Shown here: piece after piece, positions 8,650 through 17,927 of the stretch
Layout of the letters: each line of letters opens with the position of its first letter
How positions within the stretch are numbered: position 1 is the stretch's first letter
Assembly (NCBI RefSeq): GCF_022014495.1
Contig: NZ_JAKLSQ010000003.1
Coordinates: 162,575 to 226,574 of the forward strand
Length of the DNA: 64,000 nt
From: Sandaracinobacteroides sayramensis
GTDB taxonomy: Bacteria > Pseudomonadota > Alphaproteobacteria > Sphingomonadales > Sphingomonadaceae
Reading direction: 5' to 3'
The notes under the pieces: generated by a model
What the model was told of the DNA's origin: nothing
The model's database searches: none
The model's input: only the letters and a program-made list of their open reading frames with translations
Program-made: the position numbers and the translations under genes

Positions 8650-9519
8650 ATGATGGCAATCGCTGGAGTCGTCGTGCTGATCCTGATGGTGTTCGGCGGC
8701 TTCGCCATCGCCGGCGGTTCGCTGGGGCCGGTGCTGCACGCCCTGCCCCACGAAATGCTGATCATCGGCGGCGCCGCCATCGGCATGCTGATCGTTTCCA
8801 ACGACATGGGCTCGCTGAAGCAACTGGGCGGCGGATTGGGGCGCATCGTGAAAGGCCCCCGCTTCAACCGGCAGGATTTCCTTTCCGCCATCTTCCTCAC
8901 CGTGCGGCTGATGCGCCTGCTGAAGGCGGAAGGCGCGGTCGCCGTAGAGCCGCATGTGGAGAATCCCGAATCTTCGCCGATCTGGAACGAATATCCGCGC
9001 CTGCTGGCCGATCATTTCTTCGTGCACCTCGTCTGCGACACTCTCCGGCTTCTGGTCGTCAGCACCGGCACGGTCAGCAGCATCGCCATCGAGGATGTGC
9101 TGGATACCGCCATCGAAACCCACCACCACAACGCCCTGCGACCGGCTGAGCAGTTGCAGACGCTGGGCGACGCCCTGCCGGCGCTCGGCATCGTCGCCGC
9201 CGTGCTGGGCGTGGTGAAGACGATGGGCTCGATCGACCAGCCTCCGGCCGTGCTGGGCGGCATGATCGGCTCGGCGCTGGTCGGCACCTTTCTGGGCGTG
9301 CTGCTGGCCTATGGGATCGTGAACCCGCTCTCCGCCCGGCTGCGCGCCATCACCGAGGCAGACGGCGAAATCTACCAGGTGGTGCGCCGCGTGATCCTCG
9401 CCTCGCTCCGCAACCAGCCGCAGCCGATCGTGCTGGAAACCGCCCGCACCGCCATCGGCCCGGCCCGCCAGCCGCAATTCACCGAGGTGTTCGAAGGCCT
9501 GAGGGGCGGCAAATCATGA
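8650..9519 (+). CDS. motA: Flagellar stator protein MotA
   Basis: Inner-membrane stator subunit that with MotB conducts ions to turn the rotor. The frame is open upstream, but ATG 8650, with AGGA about ten bases before it, gives the correct N-terminus MMAIAGVVVLILMVFGGF, the first membrane segment. A second segment is EMLIIGGAAIGMLIV. After a cytoplasmic loop, segments 3 and 4 carry LPALGIVAAVLGVVKTMG with the conserved channel proline, and GSALVGTFLGVLLAYGIVNP. Length is 289 aa. Its stop overlaps motB by 4 bp. Confidence 0.93.
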   Translation: MMAIAGVVVLILMVFGGFAIAGGSLGPVLHALPHEMLIIGGAAIGMLIVSNDMGSLKQLGGGLGRIVKGPRFNRQDFLSAIFLTVRLMRLLKAEGAVAVEPHVENPESSPIWNEYPRLLADHFFVHLVCDTLRLLVVSTGTVSSIAIEDVLDTAIETHHHNALRPAEQLQTLGDALPALGIVAAVLGVVKTMGSIDQPPAVLGGMIGSALVGTFLGVLLAYGIVNPLSARLRAITEADGEIYQVVRRVILASLRNQPQPIVLETARTAIGPARQPQFTEVFEGLRGGKS

Positions 9520-10358
9520 CGGCGCTTGGCCCCCTCCCCGAACCGGAGGTCCTGATCAAGAAAGTGAAGGCCAAGGCGCATTCGCAGCATCATGGGGGCG
9601 CCTGGAAAGTGGCCTATGCCGATTTCGTGACGGCAATGATGGCCTTCTTCCTGCTGATGTGGCTGCTGGGGGCCACCGACGAGCGCAAGCGCAAGGGCAT
9701 TGCCGACTATTTCGCCCCGACCGCGCTGCAATCCGAACAGAGCGGCGGTTCCAACGGCATGCTGACCGGACGTTCAATAGAAGAGCCGGACGGCGTAGCC
9801 CCCCACGCCAAGCGCAGCGGGCTGGTGCCCGTCGCCCCTTATCAGGCCCCGAACGGCGCCAGGGCGCCGGCCCTTTCCGACGATGGCCAGCTTCGCAAGG
9901 TGGAAAGCGAAATCCGCAAGCGGCTGGAGCGCGATCCCGGCCTGCGCGAATTGCAGGGGCAGATCCGTTTCACCCACACGCCCGAAGGGCTGCGGATCGA
10001 ACTGATCGACAAGGCGGATTATTCCATGTTCGCGTCCGGCACGGCTGCGATGGACCCGCGCGCCATCAGCTTGTTGCGCGTGGTGGCGGAAGTGGTGGCC
10101 CCTCTGCCCCAGAAGCTGGCGATCCGCGGCCACACCGATGGCCGGCCCTATTCCGGCCCCGGCAGCCGAATGGATGCGAACAACTGGACCCTGTCGTCCG
10201 ACCGCGCGGAAATGACCCGCCGGCAATTGTTCGCCGGCGGCATTCCCGAGCGCCGGTTCGCAAGGCTGGAAGGGGTGGCCGCCACCGAACCCTTCAACCC
10301 CGAAGACCCCTTCGATCCGCGCAACCGGCGAATGAGCGTAACCCTGTTGCGGGGCTGA
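9516..10358 (+). CDS. motB: Flagellar stator protein MotB
   Basis: Partner of MotA that anchors the stator to peptidoglycan. One membrane segment, YADFVTAMMAFFLLMWLL (about residues 36-53), contains the essential ion-binding aspartate. The C-terminal half is an OmpA-like peptidoglycan-binding domain (IRGHTDGRPY near 206-215, NNWTLSSDRA just after). The N-terminal HGGAWKVAY block is typical of MotB. It is 280 aa and completes the flagellar run; uvrC follows 25 bp later but is functionally unrelated. Confidence 0.95.
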   Translation: MTALGPLPEPEVLIKKVKAKAHSQHHGGAWKVAYADFVTAMMAFFLLMWLLGATDERKRKGIADYFAPTALQSEQSGGSNGMLTGRSIEEPDGVAPHAKRSGLVPVAPYQAPNGARAPALSDDGQLRKVESEIRKRLERDPGLRELQGQIRFTHTPEGLRIELIDKADYSMFASGTAAMDPRAISLLRVVAEVVAPLPQKLAIRGHTDGRPYSGPGSRMDANNWTLSSDRAEMTRRQLFAGGIPERRFARLEGVAATEPFNPEDPFDPRNRRMSVTLLRG

Positions 10359-10383
10359 CCCGCTTCCCCATATTGCGGGCTGA

Positions 10384-12318
10384 ATGAGCGCGCCAGACAA
10401 CAGCAGACCCGGATCGCCCGGCCGATTTGCCGAGGAAAGCGCCACCTATGCGATCAGTTCCTCGCATCCGGATCTGGAGGCGGGCGTGGCCGCCATCCGC
10501 AACACGCTGGATACGCTGGGGGCAGAGCCGGGCGTCTACCGCATGCTCGATGCCAATGAGCAGGTGCTCTATGTCGGCAAGGCCCGCGCGCTGAAGAACC
10601 GGGTGGCGAACTACACCCAGGTGAGCCGCCTGCCGCGCCGCCTGCAGCGGATGGTCTCGCAAACCCGGCAGATGACGATCATCGTCACCCGGTCGGAGGC
10701 TGAAGCGCTGCTGCTGGAAGCGCAGCTGATCAAGCGCTTCCGCCCCGCCTATAATGTGCTCCTGCGCGACGATAAGAGCTTTCCCTTCATCGCCCTGGAT
10801 CAGGGGCATGCCTTTCCCCGCCTTTCCAAGCACCGCGGCGCGCGAAAGCCGGATTCCCGCTATTTCGGCCCCTTCGCCTCGGCCGGAGCAGTAAACACCA
10901 CGCTTAACGCCTTGCAGAAGGTATTCCTTCTAAGATCATGTTCAGACAGCTATATGTCGAACAGAAGTCGGCCTTGCCTGCTGCACCAGATCCGGCGCTG
11001 CTCGGCGCCTTGCGTCGGCCGGATCGACGAGGCCGGCTATGGCGAACTGGTGGACGAAGCGCTGCAATTCCTCAGCGGACGAAGCCAGCAGGTGCAGAAG
11101 AAGCTGGGCGGCCGCATGGCGGAAGCCGCCGCCGTCCAGGATTATGAACTGGCGGCCGTCCTGCGGGACCGGCTGAAGGCCCTGACCGCAATTCAGGGCA
11201 GCCAGGCGATCAACGCCCAGACGGATTCCATCGACGCGGACGTGATTGCCATCCACGGCCGCGACGGCATTGCCTGTGTGCAGATTTTCTTCATACGCAA
11301 TGGACAGAATTGGGGACATAGGGCTGTTTTTCCAAGCCATGTCGGCGGCGTTTCCGAACCCGAAGTGCTGGCGGCCTTTCTCGGCCAATTCTACACCGAC
11401 CTCATGCCGGCGAAGCTCATCCTCATCGATCGGGAGGTGCCGGAATCCGCCCTCATGGCCGAGGCCCTCTCGACCCGCGCCGGCCACCGCGTGGAAATCC
11501 GCGTGCCGCAGCGCGGGCATCTGAAGCGGCTGGTGGAACAGGCCGAACGCAACGCCCGCGAAGCGGTCGACCGGCGCCTTGCCGAATCCACCACGCAGCA
11601 GCGCAACCTGCACGCTCTGGCCGATCTGTTCGGGCTTCCAGCCCCGCCGGAGCGAATCGAAATCTACGACAACAGCCACATACAGGGCAGCAACGCCCTT
11701 GGGGCGATGGTGGTGGCGACGTCGGAAGGTTTCGCCAAATCCCAGTATCGCAAGTTCAACATGAAGCAGGGGGAGTTCGCCCCGGGCGACGATTTCGCGA
11801 TGATGACGGCAATGCTCACCCGCCGCTTCGCCCGGCTGCAAGCGGAATTGCCCGAAGGCGGCGAGGGCTGGCCCGACCTTCTGCTGATCGACGGCGGCAA
11901 GGGGCAGGTTTCGGCGGCAGTCGCCGCGCTGGCAGACCTGCAGGTGGAAGATGTCGCGATCGTCGGCGTCGCCAAGGGGCCGGATCGCAACGCCGGGCGG
12001 GAAATATTCCACCTGCCGGACGGCCGCGAACTCACCCTGCCCCCCAACGACCCCCTGCTCTTCTTCCTCCAGCGCCTGCGGGACGAGGCGCATCGCTTCG
12101 TGATCGGGGCGCACCGCAGCAAACGCAGCAAGGCGCTGACGGTCTCCACGCTGGACGAAGTGCCGGGCATAGGGCCCGCCCGCAAAAAGGCGCTGCTGTC
12201 GCACTTCGGAACAGCGCGCGCCGTAAAGGGCGCGGCGCTGGAAGATCTTTTGAAAGTGCCGGGAATCAATCGCTCAACTGCTGAGACAGTATATGAATAT
12301 TTCAGATCAAGAAATTAG
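10384..12318 (+). CDS. uvrC: Excinuclease ABC subunit C
   Basis: Nuclease of nucleotide-excision repair that makes both incisions around UvrB-marked lesions. Domains in order: GIY-YIG nuclease at about residues 48-125 (GVYRML, then YVGKARALKNR), a UVR motif (DYELAAVLRDRLKAL) that contacts UvrB, the RNase-H-like endonuclease half (EIYDNSHIQGSNALGAMVV, then LLLIDGGKGQV), and a C-terminal helix-hairpin-helix (EVPGIGPARKKALLSHFG). The 644 aa length is normal. The last bases are AT-rich and run into the convergent beta-lactamase gene 23 bp away. Confidence 0.97.
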   Translation: MSAPDNSRPGSPGRFAEESATYAISSSHPDLEAGVAAIRNTLDTLGAEPGVYRMLDANEQVLYVGKARALKNRVANYTQVSRLPRRLQRMVSQTRQMTIIVTRSEAEALLLEAQLIKRFRPAYNVLLRDDKSFPFIALDQGHAFPRLSKHRGARKPDSRYFGPFASAGAVNTTLNALQKVFLLRSCSDSYMSNRSRPCLLHQIRRCSAPCVGRIDEAGYGELVDEALQFLSGRSQQVQKKLGGRMAEAAAVQDYELAAVLRDRLKALTAIQGSQAINAQTDSIDADVIAIHGRDGIACVQIFFIRNGQNWGHRAVFPSHVGGVSEPEVLAAFLGQFYTDLMPAKLILIDREVPESALMAEALSTRAGHRVEIRVPQRGHLKRLVEQAERNAREAVDRRLAESTTQQRNLHALADLFGLPAPPERIEIYDNSHIQGSNALGAMVVATSEGFAKSQYRKFNMKQGEFAPGDDFAMMTAMLTRRFARLQAELPEGGEGWPDLLLIDGGKGQVSAAVAALADLQVEDVAIVGVAKGPDRNAGREIFHLPDGRELTLPPNDPLLFFLQRLRDEAHRFVIGAHRSKRSKALTVSTLDEVPGIGPARKKALLSHFGTARAVKGAALEDLLKVPGINRSTAETVYEYFRSRN

Positions 12319-12341
12319 AATATTTATATATTATTAAACAA

Positions 12342-13229
12342 TCAGTGCCCCAGACCCATGGATTGAAGGGCAATGATCATCGCATCCCGCAGAACGGCTT
12401 CGTCTTGCGGCCAGCCCCCAGGAAAATGGCCGGGCGCCTCGTAAAAAGCCGCCGCCACAAGCGGCGCGCCATCGGGCGGCCAGATCACCGCCACATCATT
12501 GGTTCGATTCGGCATGCCCGGCGCACTTGCCGTCCCGGTCTTGTCGCCCACTTTCCAGCCGGCCGGAACTCCGGCGCGCAGCCGCCCCATTCCCGTCCTC
12601 GTGTTCGCCATCCAGGTCACCAGCAGGTTCCGGCTTGCCGGCTTCAACATGTTGCCGAGCACGAGTTTCTCCACGGTCTTCGCGAGGGCGAGAGGCGTGC
12701 TGGTGTCGCGTGGGTCATCGCCGATCACCCGGTTCATCTCCGGTTCCCACCGATCCAGCCGCGTCACCTCGTCGCCCAGTTCCCGCAATCGGCGCGTGAA
12801 AGCCTCAGGCCCGCCCAGCTTCTTCAGCAACAGGTTCGCGGCCACATTGTCGCTGGTGATCTGCGTCGCCTCCGCCAGTTCGCGAAGACCCATGCTCTTG
12901 CCGACATGCAGCCCGGTCACCGGCGCGTGCGGCACCATATCGGCCTTGCGGATGGCAATCCGCTCTTTCGCGCTGAACTCGCCGCTTTCCAGCCCTTTCA
13001 GCGTCAGGGCGGCCAGCGGCAGCTTGAAGGTCGAACAGAGAGCGAAACGCTCATCCTCCCGATGGCCGATCACTTTGCCGTTGCCGCTATCCAGCAGGGC
13101 GAAGCCCAACCGTCCGCCCGCCTGCTTTTCAACGGCCTTCAGGTTCGCGGGCGCCATCCCGCCCAGCCAGAACAGCCCCGATGCCGCAAGCGCCGTTCGC
13201 CGGGTCACGCCTTCGCGCATTCGCACCAC
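12342..13229 (-). CDS. Class A serine beta-lactamase
   Basis: Periplasmic enzyme that hydrolyses beta-lactams. All class A motifs are present: active-site STFK at residues 66-69 (Ambler 70-73), SDN at 126-128 (Ambler 130-132), the omega-loop WEPEMN with the general-base Glu at 162 (Ambler 166), and KTG at 230-232 (Ambler 234-236). The N-terminus carries an Arg-Arg pair (TRRTALAASGLFWLGGM), compatible with Tat export. A cysteine directly precedes the catalytic serine (Ambler 69), as in class A carbapenemases, but the residue expected to pair with it at 238 is not cysteine (KTGTASAP). The substrate range cannot be read from sequence. Probably an intrinsic gene; no mobile element is nearby. Confidence 0.93.
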   Translation of the reverse strand: MVRMREGVTRRTALAASGLFWLGGMAPANLKAVEKQAGGRLGFALLDSGNGKVIGHREDERFALCSTFKLPLAALTLKGLESGEFSAKERIAIRKADMVPHAPVTGLHVGKSMGLRELAEATQITSDNVAANLLLKKLGGPEAFTRRLRELGDEVTRLDRWEPEMNRVIGDDPRDTSTPLALAKTVEKLVLGNMLKPASRNLLVTWMANTRTGMGRLRAGVPAGWKVGDKTGTASAPGMPNRTNDVAVIWPPDGAPLVAAAFYEAPGHFPGGWPQDEAVLRDAMIIALQSMGLGH

Positions 13230-13302
13230 TCCCGAATTAGGCTGTTCCCGGTCGGGGCAGCTGGATTAGTCTCCCGCAATCTCGAGGGCAGGAATGACGG
13301 GC

Positions 13303-13980
13303 ATGATCACACTCTACACCGCGCCTACACCCAACGGCTACAAGGTTTCCGTCGCGCTTGAGGAAATGGGCCTTTCCTACGATGTGCATTCGGTGAACCT
13401 CGCTGGCGGAGAGCAGAAGAGCCCGGAGTTCCTGGCGCTGAACCCGAACGGCCGCATCCCCGTGATCGTCGACGATGGATTCGCGGTGTTCGAATCCGGC
13501 GCCATCCTCCTCTATCTGGCCGAGAAAACTGGCCTGCTGATGCCGGCCGACGCCAAAGGACGAAGCCTGGTGATCCAGTGGCTGATGTTCCAGATGGGCG
13601 GGATCGGCCCAATGATGGGCCAGGCCAATGTCTTCTATCGCTATTTTCCCGAACGCATTCAGCCGGCCATCGACCGTTACCATGGCGAAGTGAAACGGCT
13701 GTTCGGAGTTCTCGACAGACATCTTGCAAATAATGAATGGCTTGCGGGAGATTATTCCATTGCCGACATAGCCAACTGGTGCTGGACGCGGACCGCGCAA
13801 TGGTCCGGCGTCGACCCCGAGCCCTATGAGAATATGGCCCGCTGGCACCGGGCCATCACGGACAGGCCGGCGGCGCAACGCGGCATCGCCGTTCCGCAGA
13901 CCATGGACCCCGACGAAGCCGGTGCGAGGAAGCTGGTGGAATCCGCCCGCGGCATCCTCGAGACAGGCCGAAAGCCATGA
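13303..13980 (+). CDS. Glutathione S-transferase, Nu-class (YfcG-like)
   Basis: Thioredoxin-fold N-terminal domain ([32 protein letters not shown] is the glutathione-binding helix region) followed by an all-helical C-terminal domain. The block [18 protein letters not shown] is characteristic of the YfcG/YghU Nu class, which act as disulfide-bond reductases using glutathione. Two starts are possible: ATG 13294 and ATG 13303. The second aligns with family N-termini and has AGGA nine bases upstream. Divergent from the beta-lactamase. Confidence 0.88.
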   Translation: MITLYTAPTPNGYKVSVALEEMGLSYDVHSVNLAGGEQKSPEFLALNPNGRIPVIVDDGFAVFESGAILLYLAEKTGLLMPADAKGRSLVIQWLMFQMGGIGPMMGQANVFYRYFPERIQPAIDRYHGEVKRLFGVLDRHLANNEWLAGDYSIADIANWCWTRTAQWSGVDPEPYENMARWHRAITDRPAAQRGIAVPQTMDPDEAGARKLVESARGILETGRKP

Positions 13981-14028
13981 TGCCTGCAGACACCAAAACG
14001 CAACGCTCTCAGGCTAGAGGTGAATGTC

Positions 14029-15102
14029 ATGAAACCTGCACTCATCCTGGGGCTCGCGCTTCTCTTCACCCCGAGTTCCACCATGGCCGCCTCTGACCCT
14101 CGCCCCCTGATCATCGCCCACCGTGGCGCCTCGGCGGACAGGCCGGAGCATAGTCTGATGGCCTATAAGCTGGCCATCGAACAGGGCGCCGACGTGATCG
14201 AGCCGGATCTGGTGGCGACGAAAGACGGCCATCTGGTGGCGCGGCACGAGAATGAGATTTCCACCACGACCAATGTGGCGGATCACCCGGAATTCGCATC
14301 CCGCCGCACGCGCAAGCAGATCGACGGACAGCAGGTGGAAGGCTGGTTCACCGAGGACTTCACCCTGGCAGAGCTGAAAACGCTGAAAGTGCGCGAACGG
14401 CTGCCGCAGCTCCGCCCGGCGAATATGGCTTTTGATGGGCAGGAAAGCATTCCAACTTTCAATGAGATATTGGATTTTGTGAAGGCAGAGGAAAAGCGCC
14501 TGGGCCGGCGGATCGGGCTTTATCCGGAGACCAAGCACCCCAGCTATTTCCGCTCCATCGGCCTGCCTCTGGAAGAGCCGCTTCTGGCCGCGCTTTCCCG
14601 GGCCGGCTACAAGGCGAAGAGCGATCCCGTTTTCATCCAGAGCTTCGAGGCCGGGAATCTGGAAGCGCTGAGACCCCGCACCGAATTGCGGCTCATCCAG
14701 TTGATGGCGGGCGAAGGCGGGCCACCCGACCGGCCGGGAAGCAGCTATGCCGACATGGCAACGCCCGCGGGGCTGAAGCAGCTTGCGCGCCATGTCGACG
14801 GGATCGGCGCGGAAAGGCTGATGGTCATCATGCGCGACGCCGATGGCAACCTCGCCAGGCCGACCTCGCTGGTGCGGGATGCGCATGCCGCCGGGCTTCA
14901 GGTGCATGTCTGGACCTTCAGGCCCGAAAATTATTTCCTCCCCACCAATCGCCGCTCCGGCGACAGCCCGCTCGCGCGCGGCGATGGCGCGGCGGAGATA
15001 ACCGACTATCTGAAGGCCGGAATAGACGGCTTCTTCAGCGACAGCGTGACGGAAGCGGTCAAGGCTGTGGCTGCGCTGCAAGGTTCGGCGCCGAACCCCT
15101 GA
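14029..15102 (+). CDS. glpQ: Secreted glycerophosphodiester phosphodiesterase
   Basis: Hydrolyses deacylated phospholipids to glycerol-3-phosphate and an alcohol, probably in the periplasm. ATG 14029 with GAGGTG upstream gives a signal peptide (MKPALILGLALLFTP... cleaved near AMAA-S). The catalytic TIM-barrel motifs are present: IIAHRGASADRPEHS, EPDLVATKDGHLVARHE and, late, HVWTFRPEN. Length 357 aa fits the periplasmic GlpQ type. The 3' end overlaps the convergent CYTH-CHAD gene by 44 bp. No glycerol-3-phosphate transporter is adjacent. Confidence 0.9.
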   Translation: MKPALILGLALLFTPSSTMAASDPRPLIIAHRGASADRPEHSLMAYKLAIEQGADVIEPDLVATKDGHLVARHENEISTTTNVADHPEFASRRTRKQIDGQQVEGWFTEDFTLAELKTLKVRERLPQLRPANMAFDGQESIPTFNEILDFVKAEEKRLGRRIGLYPETKHPSYFRSIGLPLEEPLLAALSRAGYKAKSDPVFIQSFEAGNLEALRPRTELRLIQLMAGEGGPPDRPGSSYADMATPAGLKQLARHVDGIGAERLMVIMRDADGNLARPTSLVRDAHAAGLQVHVWTFRPENYFLPTNRRSGDSPLARGDGAAEITDYLKAGIDGFFSDSVTEAVKAVAALQGSAPNP

Positions 15103-16561
15103 CATCCCGCCAATGGCGGCAGGCACGGCCCAGCGCCAGGTCGGATCGCTCGGTCATGGCCTTCACATATAGTTTGCGGGCCGAGGCGAGTTCACTCGCC
15201 TGTTCTGGCGGGACAGGTGGATTCCAATCGCCGAAAACCGCAACATCATTCAGAAAACCAAGCTCTTCCTGGAGCTTTTTAATCCTGGCTGCGAAATTTT
15301 TTCGATCGACTGAAGATGGTGAAATTTCCATAAGATACCGTATTTTCTTGAGATACTTCCGCAACTCGTGGCGCTCTTCGTCCGCCAATGCGGAGAGGCT
15401 GTCTCCCAGGCGCAAGGCCTTCTTCCACAGTTTGGCGAATGCGATTTCCGACAATTGGTCGATGGTGAGATGCTGCGCTTCGGCCTGCCCCTTCCAGCCG
15501 CCGATGGAGGCGAGACCAAGCAGCCGGATGGCGAAGCCCGTCGCCCGCGCGTCTCGAAGCGACCGGATCACTTCTTCCCGAAGCTGTTGCCGATGCCCCG
15601 CCAAGGACTCCAGCAGATCCGGGCTCAAGGCATCGCGTCTGGCGAAGGCTTCGGTCAGCACGTCGCAATCGCGCAACGGCGCCACGAGCCGCCCGATGTC
15701 CCGCGCGGAGGTGGAAAGCGCGAGAGCCAGTCCAGGCCGCAACAAGGGCTTGTGCAGGTGAATGGCGGACCGCAGCCGCCGCAGCGCGACGCGCAACTGG
15801 TGCGGGCCTTCCGGGTCAGGCTCGCGGAACAGCAGGAACAGGTTGCCGGCAATGGCGGGGGCCAGCTTCTCCAGCGCCCTGCCCCAGCTTTCCACCCCGG
15901 GCTCGCCGGAAACCGCCGGGCTGGGCTTGCCGCCGGAAACGGCTGGCTGCCATGTCTTGCCATTCGCCAGCATCTGTCCACGCGCCGCCTTGGAAGGCAG
16001 CGTCAGTTGCACGATTTCGCTTCCCAGAAGGTCGGCCGCCAGTTCGAACACCGATTCCGGGGAACCTTCCAGAAGTTCCAGCTCCAGTTCGTGAACCGGC
16101 ATCACCGCAGCGCCAGCCCTTATCTCACCTTCGTCCAGGGCGGCTTCCACTATGCCATGGTCGTGCCGCACCACCCAGCGCTGGCGTTGAATGCGTGTTT
16201 GGAAACGCGGCGTGGCCTCCTGTCCGCCCAGCTTTTCCAATATGTCCGCACGCAAGGCCGCGTCCGGAACGGCCTGCAAATCCAGTTGCCAGCGGGGCAC
16301 AACCGCCTCCACCTCGCGAACCTGGTGAAAGCCGCCGACGGTCGATCGGCCGATCTTGGCGGTCTGCACCAGCCCCTTGCCTTCGGCGCGGATTCTAAGG
16401 GCGATGCCCGCCCGTCCCAGCCGCTCATCCTCGCTGTCGAAATAGATGGCGCGCAAATTCTCTGCCGGCTGGTGCCGGCCTGCGCGCGCATCCAGTTCAC
16501 CCGACAGGCTGGCCGCCTCCGTCGCGCCGAGCCCTGCCTTCAGTTCCAGTTCCAGCCCCAT
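15059..16561 (-). CDS. CYTH and CHAD domain protein
   Basis: Two-domain protein of 500 aa. The N-terminal CYTH domain begins with the signature ELELK (MGLELELKAGLG) and continues with YFDSEDERLGRAGIALRIR; this fold makes a beta-barrel tunnel that hydrolyses or binds triphosphates or polyphosphate. The C-terminal CHAD domain (about residues 220-500) is helical and rich in conserved His/Arg (GPHQLRVALRRLRSAI, then RYLMEISPSSVD), associated with polyphosphate binding. The frame continues far upstream, but the N-terminal ELELK fixes the start at 16561. It resembles E. coli YgiF in the CYTH half. Confidence 0.88.
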   Translation of the reverse strand: MGLELELKAGLGATEAASLSGELDARAGRHQPAENLRAIYFDSEDERLGRAGIALRIRAEGKGLVQTAKIGRSTVGGFHQVREVEAVVPRWQLDLQAVPDAALRADILEKLGGQEATPRFQTRIQRQRWVVRHDHGIVEAALDEGEIRAGAAVMPVHELELELLEGSPESVFELAADLLGSEIVQLTLPSKAARGQMLANGKTWQPAVSGGKPSPAVSGEPGVESWGRALEKLAPAIAGNLFLLFREPDPEGPHQLRVALRRLRSAIHLHKPLLRPGLALALSTSARDIGRLVAPLRDCDVLTEAFARRDALSPDLLESLAGHRQQLREEVIRSLRDARATGFAIRLLGLASIGGWKGQAEAQHLTIDQLSEIAFAKLWKKALRLGDSLSALADEERHELRKYLKKIRYLMEISPSSVDRKNFAARIKKLQEELGFLNDVAVFGDWNPPVPPEQASELASARKLYVKAMTERSDLALGRACRHWRDVRGSAPNLAAQPQP

Positions 16562-16596
16562 CCTGTCCTCCGCACGGTGCGTGGAGTGATTCAAGC

Positions 16597-16998
16597 CTAG
16601 GTAGCTTTTTGTGGCGCTTCGCGCGCAATCAGCAGGTTCATCCGCGCCGCCGCGATCAGCCGTCCCCGGTCCCCCTGCCAGGCTTCCACGCGGACATTGG
16701 CGACACGCCGGCCGATCCGCATGATGAAGGCTTCGGCATGGCTGTCCTCCATCGCGCCTTCGCGCAGATAGTCGACGGTGACGTTGATCGGCTTGATCGT
16801 GGCCGGCTCGTTCTCCAGCGCCGCGCGGACCTTGATGTTCGCGGCGATCTCCATCAGCCCGGCGACGGAACCTCCATGGAGGCGACCGGGCGAACCGATC
16901 AGATGCGGGCTGAACGGCATGGTCACGACATTTTCGCCGATCCGCAAATCCAGCATGGCGGCGTAAGGCGGCAGTTGGGCGATGGCTCCGGCACTCAT
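16597..16998 (-). CDS. PaaI-type hotdog-fold thioesterase
   Basis: 133-aa single hotdog domain. GSPGRLHGGSVAGLMEIAA is the PaaI-family helix and catalytic region, and INVTVDYLREG is the following strand pair. Such enzymes hydrolyse acyl-CoA thioesters in the cytoplasm; the substrate is unknown. Its ATG overlaps the stop of the preceding paralogue (ATGA), so the two are co-translated as a pair and may act together. Confidence 0.85.
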   Translation of the reverse strand: MSAGAIAQLPPYAAMLDLRIGENVVTMPFSPHLIGSPGRLHGGSVAGLMEIAANIKVRAALENEPATIKPINVTVDYLREGAMEDSHAEAFIMRIGRRVANVRVEAWQGDRGRLIAAARMNLLIAREAPQKAT

Positions 16999-17444
16999 GC
17001 GTCCGCGCTCGTGAACATGAAGGTTCCCGCCACATGGGCGATCGGATGATCCGGCACCCCATCATGCGCGATCCCGCGCACGAAGGCGATGCGGTGCGTG
17101 AGCTTGTAGCACTCCACCCGGCCAATCACCGTCTTCCCCGGCTCCGCCGGCCGCAGATAGTCGCAGCGAAGATCCAGCGTCGCATGCGGCTCCAGCTTGC
17201 CGCGCTTCACCAGCACCGCGAAACCCGCGGCCGAATCCATCAACGAGAAGATGGCGCCGGACGCGATCACCCCCGTTTCGGGATAGGCGACCAATTGCGG
17301 CGCGTAAGGCATTTGCAATTCGGCCCAGTCCGGCCCGGAATCGGCGAAACCGATCCCCAGCGCGTTCAGGTGCGGAACCGCCGACATGAACTTGTCGACG
17401 AAACGGCGCATCCGCTCCCGGTCGAAGGGCTGGCTGGCGTTCAC
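16995..17444 (-). CDS. PaaI-type hotdog-fold thioesterase (GTG start)
   Basis: Second hotdog thioesterase, 149 aa. The key segment ETGVIASGAIFSLMDSAAG corresponds to the HGG region of its neighbour, but the usual histidine-glycine-glycine reads ASG, so activity may differ. LDLRCDYLRPAEPG is the strand-loop typical of the fold. The open frame runs further upstream, but GTG 17444 overlaps the sufE stop (GTGA), giving sensible spacing; MRRFVDKF is an alternative internal start. Confidence 0.78.
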   Translation of the reverse strand: MNASQPFDRERMRRFVDKFMSAVPHLNALGIGFADSGPDWAELQMPYAPQLVAYPETGVIASGAIFSLMDSAAGFAVLVKRGKLEPHATLDLRCDYLRPAEPGKTVIGRVECYKLTHRIAFVRGIAHDGVPDHPIAHVAGTFMFTSADA

Positions 17445-17851
17445 GCCGCCATCCTGGCCGCGGCCTCGCGCACACGCGCGATCATGTTCGGCAAACCCTG
17501 GGTGCGGTTGGAGGAGAGATGCTGGCGAAGCCCGAGCCGGTCGATGGCGCCCTCGAAATCCGTTGCCAGCACGGCTTCCGGGCGCTTGCCGTCGGCCATC
17601 AGCACCACCAGCGCCACGATCCCCTTGGTGATCGCCGCATCGCTGTCGGCCTGGAATTTCAGCAGTCCGCCTTCGGTCACCGGATACACCCAGACATTGG
17701 CCGAGCAGCCGGGAACCTTTGTGGCGGCGGTCTTCAAAGCGGAGTCCATCGGCGGCAACTGCCGGCCGATGTCGATCAGCAGCGCATAACGCTCGTCCCA
17801 GTCGAGCGCCGCCTCCCATTCCTCTTCCAGTTCGGCGAAAGTCAAAGCCAT
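17441..17851 (-). CDS. sufE: Cysteine desulfuration protein SufE
   Basis: Accepts persulfide sulfur from the SufS cysteine desulfurase and passes it to the Suf Fe-S scaffold. The acceptor cysteine is in VPGCSANVWV (about residue 49). The remaining sequence (LIDIGRQLPPMDSALK at the start, LSSNRTQGLPNMIARV at the end) matches SufE. 136 aa from the second of two close ATG codons (the other is at 17857). It heads a sufE-thioesterase-thioesterase operon and is 76 bp downstream of the psp genes. Confidence 0.9.
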   Translation of the reverse strand: MALTFAELEEEWEAALDWDERYALLIDIGRQLPPMDSALKTAATKVPGCSANVWVYPVTEGGLLKFQADSDAAITKGIVALVVLMADGKRPEAVLATDFEGAIDRLGLRQHLSSNRTQGLPNMIARVREAAARMAA

Positions 17852-17927
17852 GGGCACCGCCTAAAGCAACTCCCCGGCGAAGAAAACCTCCGCCGGAGAA
17901 AGGCTTGTGTTTCAGGCAGGCAGGCGA

